A stretch of DNA of 64,000 nucleotides from Torymus aiolomorphi (GCA_036365515.1 CM070875.1:4251001-4315000), one strand, 5' to 3'. Positions 38,761 through 51,015 are shown, numbered from the stretch's first letter. Program-made: numbers and translations. Notes: generated by a model from the letters alone, not told the origin.

Positions 38761-39959
38761 GTACGACACGACGAGTCGCGCGTGTGATATAATTCGAGGT
38801 TTCACGGTTGTTCATACGGGTATTGAAAGGAAAAAAAGAACTTCATCCGTACCCAGGAACGAGGGTACGCCCCTTCTTCAAAAAAAAAGAAATAAAATAA
38901 AATAAAAGCAAGAACTGTCAGTGCTACTACCCGCGTGCAATTCGCGGAAAACAAATCAAAACGCGCGCTAGGGTGAGGCGCAGCATTGTTCGCGCGCCTT
39001 TTTTTCCACGTCACGTGTTGTGCCGACAACGGGAGCGAAGCAAAAGCAGACGACAGTGTCTCTCCCAGCCCTGTGTATATATATGTATACACACGTAATA
39101 CACTGACTACGGGTTACTCGCTCTCTCTCTCTCTCTCTCTCTTTTTATCTCTATCTCTCTTTCTCCTCCCCCGAATTATTTTCGCGTTCCTGTCTCCGAT
39201 GGCCCGAGGCCTCCGACCAATCACACAGCAACAGCAGCAGCAACCAGCGCATTGCTAGCTGTAGTATACATAAATATTCTTTTCCTTTTCTCGCGGTGTC
39301 TTTATGCCCTCGGATGGTAGGATATATTATTCATTGTTTCACGACGCTCCCCTTTCTTTCTCACTTCTTGACACGCCGGAGACGCATAAGTCGGAGGCCT
39401 CGGACCGCACTCTGTTCTACTCTTTCTTTCCCCTTTTCTTTCATGTAACGAATTTCTTTTCACCAAGGCAGGGTATATCCAGCGCTATAAATATAGATAT
39501 ACATGTATACTACAGCACATAACCACCACAGCACACGGATCGACATACAAACCAGTGGCATACATACATACGTATATATATATACATTTTTCTCTCTTTC
39601 TTCATTTATGGATATATATTATACCTACATATTCTTATTACGGCTCTCGATCATACATACTCAGCGTAAAATGTGACCCCAATCCCTGCACCTATAATTA
39701 ATTCTCTCAACGGCTTCCTTCGGCCTCACCTCCTTAAGAAAGCACACATACAGATTTCTCCTCCATCTTACCTACACAACCCCATCCTGGTATGATATCT
39801 CAACGAAGCTGAGACCTGCGTGACCAGAGACAACAACGCCAAGAACAGCAGGCTGCACACTAGTCTCACTCCACTCTCTAAACTCTGGCATCTCGTGTGT
39901 TTCTTTCATTTCCATCCATCCGTCGCCATGCATGTCCACCTGGCGATCTACACACACAG
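38761..39959 (+). other. Intron of 1.2 kb between the two Ig7 exons
   Basis: Phase 1. It contains a purine/pyrimidine-rich stretch, a (CT)n run at 39121-39142, CAGCAG repeats at 39227-39242 and AT-rich sequence. At 1.2 kb it is far longer than the length that would block splicing sterically between the two exons. Confidence 0.65.
39121..39142. repeat. (CT)n microsatellite
   Basis: About 11 CT units, extended by imperfect CT/TTTATCTCTAT sequence. Confidence 0.85.
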
Positions 39960-40316
39960 TGCCGCCTCAGATAGCGCCGTTTAGCTTCAACAAGGACCTA
40001 TCGGAGGGCGTGCGGGCCCAGGTTACTTGCATGATCGAGAAGGGCGATCCCCCGTTCAGCATCACCTGGTCAAAGGACCGCGAGACGATACCCACCATAG
40101 GGCCCGGCGTCGTCAGTTACACGAGGTACTCGACCGGTAAAAATGGCGGAGGTCAACAGGGCGGTGGTCCGGCTGGACTGAAGGCCACCAGCATCGACGC
40201 GCACTCGAGCATGATAGTGCTGGAGAGGGTGACGGCTAATCACACCGGGAATTATACCTGCCACGCGAGGAACTCCGTGGCGGAGGTCCAGCATACGGCC
40301 GAGCTCGTCGTGCGCG
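39960..40316 (+). CDS. Dscam2: Dscam2 alternative exon Ig7B with Gly-rich insert
   Basis: 357 bp, phase 1 at both ends, same junctions as Ig7A. It reads (V)PPQIAPFSFNKDL, VTCMIEKGDPPF (B-strand Cys), ITWSKDRE (core Trp), then a longer middle with GKNGGGQQGGGPAG, and HTGNYTCHARN (F-strand Cys), ending ELVVRG. It is 20 residues longer than Ig7A, mainly from that Gly/Gln-rich loop between the core Trp and the F strand. Donor G|GTAAAG; acceptor in a CA-rich rather than pyrimidine-rich context. It is the second member of the alternative pair. Confidence 0.88.
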
Positions 40317-40861
40317 GTAAAGATGATGATGATTCGGCGATGACAGCACTGGATTGTTTTCGCAGCACTGCGCGTGTCTTTTGCTCTCTTGAAAACTCAC
40401 TCTCGCACCGTCGCGCACAGTTTGTTGTTGCTGTTTCCTTTGTGATGATGATGACGATGATTTGAAGCGGGTGTACTTGACGGCGACTTTCTTTGCTTTC
40501 TATTATTAGTATTGTTGAAGGTTTTAATAACCGAGCTATATACTTGCGCTTCGTGGATATTGCCTCTTTTTTTGTTGGTCTGATTTGTCATTATTACGCA
40601 TATAATGTATATATAATATATTGCGCTTTGGCCGGGAATTTCGAGCCGAGTTCGCGGTCGCATTTCTTACACGAGAGTCAAGTCACACTGTTCTAAACAA
40701 CGTTAGTTATATAGAAAACGTGCGATGCGAAAAACTATCACTTCAACTTTACATACGCTTTGAAACTTTTAAAGCACCACTGTGTATATATATCGTTTTT
40801 GCCAGACAGATGTCATCGATACTATACACTATACGCGCGCGCATATATCGAAAAGCTTTTA

Positions 40862-42155
40862 CGAGGGTCATTTGACAAGTACCTATCCTCACCGCCAGAT
40901 GGTGCCACTATCGCACCAGAAATACACTACAGTGCAGTATCTTCCTGTAAACGGTTACAGACGAAATTTCAGCCGGATCGGAGTTGTAGTTTATTTTTGA
41001 GAGCGTGTGAAAGCAAATGTGTCCGTTGATTTTTGAAAAAATGGAGAAAAAACAATATCGGTCGGTGATTCGATTCTTGTTTTTGGAAGGGAAATCGCGC
41101 AGTGAAATTAAAGAACGCTTGGATGCAGTGTATGGGGATGCTTCTCCTTCGATGGCGACCGTTAAATTTTGGTATAACGAGTTTCAACGTGGTCGTACGT
41201 CGGTTTTTGATGATCCACGCCCAGGTGCTCCGAAAACAGCCACTACGGAGGAGAACGTGACAAAAATACACGATATCGTTTTGTCAGACCGCCGATTAAA
41301 GGTGCACGAGATAGCTGCGATAGTAGGCATCTCAGAAGAACGCGTGTGGCATATCCTACATGAGATTTTAGGCATGAGGAAGCTGTCAGCAAGGTGGGTG
41401 CCGCGTTTGCTGACTACAGACAACAAGCGCATCCGTGTGACCAGTTCAGAGCAGTGTTTGGAGCTGTTTAATCGCAATCCAAAAGAGTTTTTGCGTCGTT
41501 ACTTGACCGTCGACGAAACATGGATTCACTACTACACTCCAGAGACCAAGGAGCAGTCAAAACAGTGGACCTTACCCGGTGAACCTGCTCCGAAGAAGGC
41601 GAAGACGGTCCCGTCGGCCGGAAAGGTGATGGCCACTGTTTTCTGGGATTCTCAAGGTGTGATTTTTATTGACTATCTGGAGAAGGGCAAAACGGTCACA
41701 GGATAGTACTACACCGAACTATTGAGCCGATTTGACGCCGTGTTAGAAGAAAAATGGCCCCATTTGTCTAAAAAGAAAGTGCTTTTCCACCACGATAATG
41801 CACCGGCTCACACTTCTGCACTCGCCACGGCTAAATTGGTCGAATTACGCTACGAACTGCTGCCCCATCCACCGTATTCTCCAGATTTGGCTCCGTGCGA
41901 CTTTTTTTTGTTTCCGAACCTAAAAAATTCGCTCGCCGGGAAGAGATTCCACTCCAATAACGAAATAATCGCCGCCACGGAGGCCTATTTTGCAAACCAA
42001 GAGAAAACATTTTTTTCAACGGGGTTAAAAAAATTGGAACACCGCTGGACCAAATGTATTCAACTAAAAGGAGACTACATTGAAAAATAAATTTTATTTT
42101 TTGTAAAATTTTGGTGTTTTCATTTGTAGGCTAGGTACTTATCAAATGACCCTCG
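40862..42155 (+). mobile_element. Mariner transposon, full length, one nonsense codon
   Basis: 1294 bp. The left end CGAGGGTCATTTGACAAGTACC is repeated inverted at the right (GGTACTTATCAAATGACCCTCG) and both sides carry TA, the mariner target duplication. Size, ends and the enclosed D,D34D transposase all fit the mariner family. It lies in the same orientation as the host gene. The good ends and nearly open frame suggest a rather recent insertion. Confidence 0.95.
41041..42090 (+). pseudogene. Mariner transposase, single in-frame stop
   Basis: A 350-codon frame starting MEKKQYRSVIRF, the usual mariner length. Helix-turn-helix half: residues about 1-120, with WVPRLL following. Catalytic residues: D in VDETWIHYY, D in HHDNAPAHT, and D in SPDLAPCDFFLFP, with exactly 34 residues between the last two (D,D34D). 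YSPDLAP and the C-terminal ERRWTK-like LEHRWTKC are mariner signatures. One TAG at 41704-41706 interrupts the frame, in the stretch KGKTVTG-stop-YYTELL; no frameshift was seen. An upstream in-frame ATG at 41017 is possible. A sequencing or assembly error is an alternative explanation for the stop. Confidence 0.93.
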
Positions 42156-42179
42156 TATCCTGAAAGCTGACAAATGTAC

Positions 42180-43100
42180 ACCTCAAGTGTCTGATCGCGT
42201 GCATATATCGCCAAAGTTCCGTACGCACGCGCGCCCACACATTTATACATATACGCAGAACTCGAATTCCGCTCGAAATTCCCGGACCGCGACGTCGCTT
42301 TTTATCGCGCGCTTTTATATCTATCTGTTTATCAATGCAGCACTTTGCCGCTACATCAAGACGCGTGGCTCTTTTCACGCCGGAGTTATAATACATCCGA
42401 TATCCCAATTCTCCAAGTGTACGTATATGTAGACACATGTAGGAAACAAAGAGGGTCGCGGTGAAAATTCTCTTTCTCTCACTCGCACTCTGCGTTTTTA
42501 CGCACGCACTTCGCTGCACTCGCGGGTATGAACGCCTCCACACTGCCACGTGTATGTGTGTGTGTATAAAGTATGCGTGACGTAGTGGAATCCAGTTTCT
42601 TTGTTCCGACTCTTCGATCGACGCACTTGTTTGTGATGTGTGTGTGTATGATTTGTGATTGTCGATGACCAGCGGCACAGAGCACAGCAGCGGCACCGAG
42701 CAGCTAATTCTGGAGCACCACCGGCCTGCAGCGCACAAAAGAGCTCGACCTCTCTCACTCACTCACTATATATATGCAATTTATAAACGCACTCTCTCTC
42801 TCTCTCTTTCTCTGCACCACGCACAAGCACATATATATATATATTCTCTCTCCGCATACCGCATCACGATCATTACCGGCGCATGTGCGCGCGCGCGCCT
42901 AAATGGGCGGGCTTTTCAATCTCTCTTTTTTTTCTGCCGTTAGCATCGTCGATGATGATTTTGTTTTCCGCTCGGCGGGCGACGCCGGCTTTGTGCTACG
43001 CTATTATTATTGTTATTATGCGTCGCTGCTCTGTAGTTAGTTGGTCACTCCGGTGATTTTTCGAAATTTTTCCGCATTTTGCCGGCAGACTGCCGTGTAT
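42180..43100. other. CpG-rich intronic island
   Basis: GC-rich, CpG-rich sequence with short CT runs (42789-42810) and an AT run (42832-42844) right of the mariner. Reading frames here show no known domain and are compositional. Confidence 0.35.
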
Positions 43101-44443
43101 ATATATGAGCGCGAAAGTTTATCGTATTACGACTGACGTGCAGGAATGTGTATATGCGAGATTTTTCATTCGATTAAAATTAGGGACGCAGGGACAGTTC
43201 AAAGCGCGATGATTCTATACGAACGGCAGATATGAAATTAAAATTAAATCATAAAGCGCGCGTGCTTGTATATGTATGTGTGTGGGTTTAATGCGGACGC
43301 TTCTGTAAAGAGATACTTACTGTTTAAAATGCGATTTTACGCCGTACTTACTTTATGAATTACATATTGAGGTAGTAAAAAGCGAGGGTATATTTATAAA
43401 CTGCGAAAATGTTAACTGGCTTAATTACGAGTTTACCGAGCAAAAAGCTGTTCGATCAAATTTTTTTTTTTTTTTATTTTTTCATTAACGTTTGTCGCGC
43501 GCACCCACGCGTGAGAGTTAATTGACGGGGAAAAAAATCACCGGAGGAATAACTCGCGTGTTTACCTATTTTGATCGATCATCGCTATTCGCATACAGCG
43601 TAGTAGTAGCTAGCTGCAGCAGCTTTTTTTTCGTTTCGGAAATTGTGCGTTATAAGCGGGAATCGGGATATCTTTTCGCCCGCCGCCGGTAATAATTGAG
43701 TGTGGGAGCATATACCAGGTACTTCTATATATTTGCACAGTATACACTTTACTGCAGCACAAAGTATCTATATACATACATCTTTCGTATTCACCTGTTT
43801 TGTTTCACCAATCTGCCTATTATATGTATAAAAGAAAAATAAAAGAAACGCTATTGAAATGACGTATACGTTTATCTTCTCTATCTCGCACAATCACGGT
43901 GCACCGATGCGTCTATCTCACATTGGGTAAAAAAAAAAATGTCTGCACAGCACTGATTTTTTGTATGTTTTTTTTTTTACGCCACGATATTATATATGTA
44001 TATATTTATTATACACGTTCGACTATATATATTCTTTATTCTCTTTTTTTTTCATTCTTTATAATGACTTCGTTCCTCTTTTTTTATTCGTTATTTTGCG
44101 CTACAATATCATTTACCATAGCATTATATATATATATATATAAACACGCGGTAGATAGAGAAATGTCGTGGAACCGTCTAAACCCCGTCAAAACTCGCGA
44201 TATACCTGTATGAATCGCACTTTCGGCAGCAGACGCTTTTTCGCGTTTTAAATAAACTCTCTGCGCGCCGATCGCGGATAAAAATGAAAATTGGCTCACC
44301 GGCAAAGTGGATTTCTGGTTAATTGGAGTGTATGAGTATGTACATATTCGAAACATCCGCGTGCGCGGCTCAATGGCCTTCTCTCTCTTTCTGCATGTTT
44401 TCATTTCACGTCGCTCGATCAAAGCGCGCACTCGTCATTATAC

Positions 44444-44448
<5 letters not shown>

Positions 44449-44506
<58 letters not shown>
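44449..44506. repeat. (TA)n microsatellite
   Basis: About 28 AT units. Confidence 0.95.
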
Positions 44507-44508
<2 letters not shown>

Positions 44509-44844
44509 AAAATTTATTTTACAATTTTTTTTATATCGCGCGAGCGTGCGTTCGAACACGCAATTAAATTGAATGAACGAACCCGCGTAACGTGCCGACA
44601 GGATGATTGCCTACCCTGAAGTGGGCTCTTTTCGAAATGATTAACTTTGTATACGCGCGCAGGTCGGATCATTATTATACGATGTATATCGGGGGAGGAA
44701 AAGAAATGTATATAAACAAAATTTATTTGGGTCATGAATCACGATGAAAGGGCGCTCGTTACCTCTATGTTTTCAAGAGCCAGCTTTGATTATTCAACCG
44801 TTATTATATTTTGCAAAAATTACAATTTCAAAGTCAATTTAATC

Positions 44845-45435
44845 ACCCACGTAAAAAAAAATTACGTTTGGAAGAAGTTTGGAAAAATTTTTGTTTGGTT
44901 TAAGGACGTTCTCCGGGTCGAAACAGCAATTTTAATTTTTATATTTTTATATAATGTTTTATTAATTTGGTAATCCAAAAGTAAGTATATGTAACAAATA
45001 TATACTTGAAAGAACATAAGACAATTTTTTTCAGACAAATTCAGGCAATAGTCACTATGGTATTGTTACAATTAAAGACAAAAACTCCAATAAGTTCTTT
45101 AAATTTTTTTATTTTTTGTCCGATCTTAACGAGATAAAGCTTATTTTGTTCGTTAAGAAATTTCAGGGGGTGTATGGATGGGAAAATTTATGATACGAGT
45201 TACCAGTACGGCGCAATATCAATTTGTTTAAGAAAAGCACAGCAAAATAGCCCGTTTTATTATTATTATTATTATTATAGCCCAATTTATTTACGAAAAT
45301 TTTCCAAACTTTAGCCAAACTTTTTAAAACATTCTATCGAAGTTTGGCACTGTCTCATTGCATAAGTTTTCCCAAAATTAAGTCAAACAAAACTTTTCTC
45401 AAACCTCTCTCAAACGTAATTTTGTTTATATGGGC
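44845..45435. mobile_element. TIR element with AAAATTACGTTTG inner ends
   Basis: About 590 bp. The left end CCCACGTAAAAAAAAATTACG followed by TTTGGAAGAAGTTTGG mirrors the right end CCTCTCTCAAACGTAATTTTG then TTTATATGGGCT. Similarity of the arms is partial. No open frame. No clear target duplication. Confidence 0.5.
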
Positions 45436-45590
45436 TTAAAAAAAAGAAATTCCCTCCAATAAAATAATCTATAAGACGTTTCCACGCCACCTCTCTGTCC
45501 CACTGCACCCCCTACAACGTACCTCACCGACTAACAATCTTCTTCTCTCTACCCGCATTCTCCTTCTCCCCTGGTTCCCCGCTACAACAG

Positions 45591-45896
45591 TGCCGCCACG
45601 CTGGCTGACCGAGCCCCAGGACGTGAACGCGCGCGAGGGAATGCCTCGACTAACGCTACACTGCCACGCGGACGGGTTCCCGCCACCGAGCGTCACGTGG
45701 CGCAAGGCCAGCGGCAACAAACCCGGCGACTACAAGGACATTGCCAGCCACGAGCACAATCACGACCCGAAGATACACTCGAACGGCTCGCTCGTGTTCG
45801 CCACCGTGCAGGAGGACCACGAGGGCTGGTACCTCTGCGAGGCGGTCAACGGCATCGGCGCGGGGTTGAGCAAGGTCGTCTATCTCACGGTTAACG
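45591..45896 (+). CDS. Dscam2: Dscam2 exon: Ig8
   Basis: 306 bp, phase 1 both ends, with a good pyrimidine-rich acceptor. It reads (V)PPRWLTEPQDVNAREG, LTLHCHADGFPPPSVTWRKA (written as B-strand Cys and core Trp region), NGSLVFATV, GWYLCEAVNGIGAG (F-strand Cys), VVYLTVN. The IGAGLSK segment is a Dscam Ig8 hallmark. Constitutive by position: it follows either Ig7 exon in the same phase. Confidence 0.92.
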
Positions 45897-47710
45897 GTGA
45901 GTTGTTCTTGTTGTTGTGGCTATGTGTTTGACTGTGATACAGGTAAAAGTGAGGGAGGAAAATTAGAAAAAAAAAGAATGACTATATTTTCTTCTAGCGG
46001 TTGTAGAGGTCGTGCGATCGAAAGGGTTGAAGGAAAAAAGTGCGAAACAAGTGAAAATGTTTAATGTCAATTACAGATTATGAGGAATGATTAACATTTG
46101 CGGTGTTGTAGAAGTCGCAAATATAAATATTATCAAAATTCCTAGCTAATAAATGTTTTGTAAAATAATTTTAACTTACGGTGACTCGGTTCAGACATGT
46201 AAAAATAAGTCCAATATACCGATAAATGGCAATAACTGCTATCGGTAGCTGTCGGACTTTTCAGATAAAATTAAATTTTATTTTATTAAGTATAATAATT
46301 CGGCAATTTCGTTATAGCAACGACTGCTTTGAAAATAAATATGAAATGACGTACATACCTTGAAAAGTTATCAGAAAAAGGCAATCGTTTTAGCGAAGAG
46401 TATATATTTTTAGTCACATCGTTAATTTCGTTCTGTATTTTCTACTCTTTAAATTTAGTATAAATTTATATCTGTCTAATACTCGGAAATTTCTCTTTAA
46501 TACTCTATCTTGATGTCCTTCTGTAATATTTATCTTTTAACCTTCAAAAGTTTTTCAATAGTTAGATCCATAAGACATTTTTTGATCTATACTTTATTAT
46601 TTGCTTTACGTTGACTTTGTTTTATAAATTAAGTTATATATAAAATCTGAAGAAGAATTATTCTGAAACGGGAGCCATACTTTATTAAATTTAAATTAAT
46701 TTTTCCAACACGGAATTGACATCATTAAAATAATTTAAATAATTTGATACATATACACGGTTACGAGTGGTATCCTAGCACAAAATAATTAATATATTTA
46801 TTCATTATAATGCAATTTTTCAGAATCATATAAAAGTTTTATTTATTCATAAATGAGCAAAAAAAACTTTTTTGCAACTGTACACATAAAATACATACGC
46901 GTGCTGCACAAAAGTATTTAATCCCGCGTATATTAAATAATATTTGAAATATAATTTAATTCCATGCGTCAGTGTAATATTACATCAACCTCTCGAAATT
47001 ATTTCATACATCGTATATTTTATTTTTATATATTCATTTTTATTTTTATGTTTACCGCGCCCTGAATCTTTATTATCTGGGACACGTCAATCCTATTTTT
47101 TAACATTTCGATCGATCAGATAGTAAATCTTTGAAGCTATAAATGTGCACATCCGCATAGAATATAAATAATCCTATTTTTTTTTTTTTATCTTGAAAAT
47201 ACCTTAGCATCCCCGAAAACTTTTTGGTAAAATACATAGAACAAAAAAAGCAGAAGCCAACATATGAGCTTCGAAAAAACTACATATAAAACCATTAAAT
47301 GATTCTCGAAAATACTTGCGCCTTCAACGAATCACTCTTTAGTACCGTGTACGCTCTTCATTTGACTTTGTATCGGAATAAAACAAAAATGAATTCAACG
47401 TCAGATAAATCAAACGTGTAAAAGGCAACATGAAAAAAATTTCAAAGCTCTTCCGCAAACGTGTAAAAAATCTTTTTATTACTACTTTGTAAAATCGTAT
47501 TTTAAAAAGGCAGGTAGTAAAAAGAAACATTTTCATCCACGTAAAACTTACTCTAATCCTAAAAAATCCAAAACACCACTCTACCCTCATCCAACTTCCC
47601 CTCTCACATATACGCAGCCAATCTCCATCATCTCTCGGCCCCCTTCAATTACCATCTCCCTCGTATACCTACATACTATACGTATACTTACTGCATATAT
47701 TTATCCGCAG
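45897..47710 (+). other. Intron of 1.8 kb between Ig8 and Ig9 exons
   Basis: Phase 1, donor G|GTGAGT. AT-rich. No element with clear ends and no exon was seen. Confidence 0.65.
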
Positions 47711-48010
47711 CGCCGGCACACTTCTCGAAGAAGCACGAGAACCGCACGGCGAAGCTCGGCTCGGATACGTCGCTGCGCTGCGAGGCCAAGGGCGATCACC
47801 CCCTGAAGATCGTCTGGCGCAAGGCTGGCCATCCCCTCGAGCCCGCCGTCTCCGACTACCATTACATGGTGAAGGTGGCCAACACCACCGAGGGCACCGA
47901 GAGCATCCTCGTGCTCAGCAGAACGACGCGCGACGATAGCGGACGGTACACCTGCATCGCGAGCAATGGTTATGGCAGCGACGAGATGGCGATACACCTG
48001 TATATTCAAG
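47711..48010 (+). CDS. Dscam2: Dscam2 exon: Ig9
   Basis: 300 bp, phase 1 both ends. It reads (A)PAHFSKKHENRTAK, SLRCEAKGDHPL (B-strand Cys), IVWRKAGHPL (core Trp), ESILVLSRTTRDD, GRYTCIASNGYGSDE (F-strand Cys), IHLYIQ. Donor G|GTGAGG. It joins the FN1 exon through a Glu codon as IQ-E-PPDFP. Confidence 0.92.
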
Positions 48011-49522
48011 GTGAGGATATGTATAGGGTTGGGTTATCCAGTCGCTAGTAGAAGTTAAAGTTTCTTTAAAATTATGAATAACTTAATTTGATGGAGGGTT
48101 GTTTGCTTACTTTCAATGAGATAAACAGTTTAAATCTTTGAGTGACTCAACTATCTTGTAATTTCATTCAGAATATTGATGCACCTTCTATAATTCTCGT
48201 CTCTATTGCTTTTATATTGTTCGGAGAAAAGTTTTCGATGAATCGCGAAATTCGAAAATAAAAATAAATTTTTATATTTTGAATGATTAATCATCTTCAA
48301 ATGTACAGTCAGCTTAAAAATTAAGTCAGTTTTTATGAAACTCAAATTAAGTGATTACGTGTGACGGATATATTTTTCCAAGTTCCACGATCTGTCGAGA
48401 ATTTTTTTCTAAACAATATAAGAGAGAAAAAAGAATCAGGTAAAATTTGAAACTGCATCGCTACTTTAAATTAAAGTGAAGATTACGTCAAACATACGAT
48501 TTTTGAAAGTCGACATACTTTATAATTTTTGTCAGATTTTCTATTTTAAGGACTTTAACTGCTTATTTAGTGTATTTTAACAAACGTATGACATACAAGT
48601 GATGAATAAAGTTTTATAGTTATAATTGTTGATAATTTTAGTAATACTGAATTTGACACCGATTGCATACACATTACAACCTTAAGTTTTGACGATCAGG
48701 GATTATACGAGATTTCGTCATAATGTAGAATTCGACAGAAGAAGAATACCTTTGGCATTAGCGTATCTTCAGAATCCCGCGAAATCCATGCTGTCGAAAA
48801 TTGGCTTTCCGCAGTTTCAGTAAAGAAAATAACAATAAAAAATATTTAGACAATTTTCAAGTTAAATTTAACTTTTTTTTAATAGTTGCATACAGTATTA
48901 CTAATTATGAGCAGAATTTACAAGGTAAAGTTTTAATGATTACATAGCATCTTACAAGTCTAAAGTCTAAAATTGCATTCTTTTTAAATTTTAAAGCTAC
49001 ATTTCGGCCAAACTTATTATAGTTATTTACAGGGGATGTAGTAAATAATATTAATAAATGTGAAAGTCATAGTACTCGGACATAAAAGCTACTTCCACAA
49101 AACAAAAACAATCATAAAAGCCTCGTCCTCAATACGAGCTCCGTAATCTCATACGGAATATATTAGTGTTAGCAGATATCGCTTTATTACGCGCAAATGA
49201 AATTATATTCCCGGTATTTTTGTCGACTTAGCAGGGTTGGGGGGACTGAAAATGTCGGATAAGTAGAAAAGGACGTGATAGGTAAGACGACGTGCTGCGG
49301 CTCTACATGCATAACACGCTGCCTTTGGTACGTGCTTCGACTGTACAAGGATTACTTCAACCCATAATTTCGTATGCTTATAACCCATTACAATCAAGTA
49401 AAGATGGGATGAGAGTATTTTAGTTTCGAATCTAATGAAACGGCGCGATGGTATTACACGAGTCGTGTTGTTTTGGTATCATTCTAATAACGACTGGATA
49501 TGTGTTCTCCGACGAATTACAG
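48011..49522 (+). other. Intron of 1.5 kb between Ig9 and FN1 exons
   Basis: AT-rich, phase 1. Nothing with clear structure was seen. Confidence 0.65.
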
Positions 49523-49654
49523 AACCCCCGGATTTCCCGAGAAACCTGCGCGTCATAGAAAAAGGTAGTCGTTTTATAAAACTTGGCTGGACGACGAGTC
49601 AAGACGGCAACAGTCCCATCACCCAGTACATCGTCGAGTACAAAACGGAATCAG
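49523..49654 (+). CDS. Dscam2: Dscam2 exon: first half of FN1
   Basis: Acceptor AATTACAG. It reads (E)PPDFPRNLRVIEKG, FIKLGWTTSQDGNSPI (FNIII B-strand Trp), TQYIVEYKTES. Donor G|GTACAG, phase 1. PP at the start and the Y-V-E-Y-K pattern are typical FNIII features. The next exon continues as E-VWHEHTF. Confidence 0.9.
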
Positions 49655-50074
49655 GTACAGTTGATCCATCCCAATAAATTATATAGTTCACATCTCTTAT
49701 ACAACAATTATATTATATAAACACGTAAAAAAAACAACTAAGTTTCACGCATTAAAACACTCCCATAAACTTTCCCTCACACCCCCACCAAAAAAAAAGG
49801 AAACTAGACCAAAACTCCACTTACCCAGATCCCAACTCCCCGATCAGTCGCAACTTCTAATTAACCTTCCTCCAGTCCATTCCTAAAACTTGCACACTGC
49901 AGTATACCTCACAGCACTATCCTCTCTTCTCCTCGTCCCCATAAATTATTGGCACAAACGCAACACCCTCGCGCGGTCGTTAAACCCACCCTTACACAGA
50001 CAGACACGTCGAGGCGCTGGAAAGAGATATTGAATAGTTCGATAACTTGCGCCTCTCCCTCTCCCCGTGCGCAG
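49655..50074 (+). other. Intron of 420 bp in FN1
   Basis: Short phase 1 intron with a pyrimidine-rich right end (CTCTCCCTCTCCCCGTGCGCAG). No other feature. Confidence 0.8.
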
Positions 50075-50214
50075 AAGTTTGGCACGAGCATACGTTTCAC
50101 ACGACGGTGCCGGGCCAGCAGGCGCACGCCCACATAAGCGGCCTCCGGCCGGCGGTCACATATCAATTTCGCATTTTCGCCCAGAACGAGCTTGGCAGGA
50201 GTCAGCCCAGCGAC
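50075..50214 (+). CDS. Dscam2: Dscam2 exon: second half of FN1
   Basis: It reads (E)VWHEHTFHTTVPGQQ, HAHISGLRPAVTYQFRI, AQNELGRSQPSD. L-x-P-x-x-x-Y and N-E-x-G are FNIII signature positions. It ends in phase 0 at GAC|GTACGT and joins ILDAMTEGE in the next exon. Confidence 0.9.
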
Positions 50215-51015
50215 GTACGTATACCACTACTATACTTGTTTCTATCATACACGCTGCTCTATGCGAGAGTGATAGAGCTATCAGACTGATTAATATTCAA
50301 AGGCTGTGCGAGCGGCTCTGCGGCTCTTGATAATTTTCATACCCAAGGGAGGATCTTTATTTCAAAGGCGCGCTGTGTGGACCGGAAATGGCGGGTTTTT
50401 CGCGGTAGAGTGGAGGCAGAGGGTCGTGAAAAGTTGGGAAGCGAGGGATGTGATGCGGGTGTATCGGAATTATTGTCGAAGTTTTTGAGGGTAGATTGTA
50501 TATAAAGAAAAATGGGAGAATGATATGACGAACTTTTCATATAGGATTTACGTGTATGTGTGATTTTTAAACGAGTAGAGCGAAAGAATATAAAGTGGCA
50601 ACACATGTTCATTCTGTATAAGAGTTCAAATCTATAAAATACTTTGCAATCTCTAATCCATGAAAAAACAATCTCTATTTTGTAATTTCTCCCGCACTTA
50701 TTGGCTCAAGTATATAGATTCTATATATAGCAGCCCAAAGTTTCACGCCAACTCAACAGCATCGTTGCACGTTGAATTCAATACCACTTCGTATCCATCT
50801 CCGCGGCTATACGCGTTCCATCAACGTTCTCACTTTGCCTCAAAAAGATCAAACTGCCAGGAGCGCGCGTCCGTCGGCATCCCTGCAACACCCTTTGAAA
50901 TAACTTAGCCAGAGCCGCGGCGTTCTCTCGATAAATCACTCTCTAAACGCCCGCCAGCGTACACACCTCCTGTACACTACGTTCACATCCTGCGAAACTC
51001 TCTCTCTGGTCGCAG
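50215..51015 (+). other. Intron of 0.8 kb between FN1 and FN2
   Basis: Phase 0. No element or exon seen; right end CTCTCTCTGGTCGCAG. Confidence 0.75.

Larger units (their letters stand above)
40317..45590 (+). other. Intron of 5.3 kb between Ig7B and Ig8 exons
   Basis: Phase 1. It contains a mariner element (40862-42155), CpG-rich sequence (about 42180-43100), a (TA)n array (44449-44506), and a TIR element (44845-45435). No further Ig exon was seen, so only two Ig7 choices exist in the window. Confidence 0.7.

Noticed and set aside
42142..42762. Minus-strand frame of 206 residues right of the mariner
   Set aside because: Lies in a CpG-rich, repeat-bearing intron; no domain, His/Thr-rich from CA repeats.
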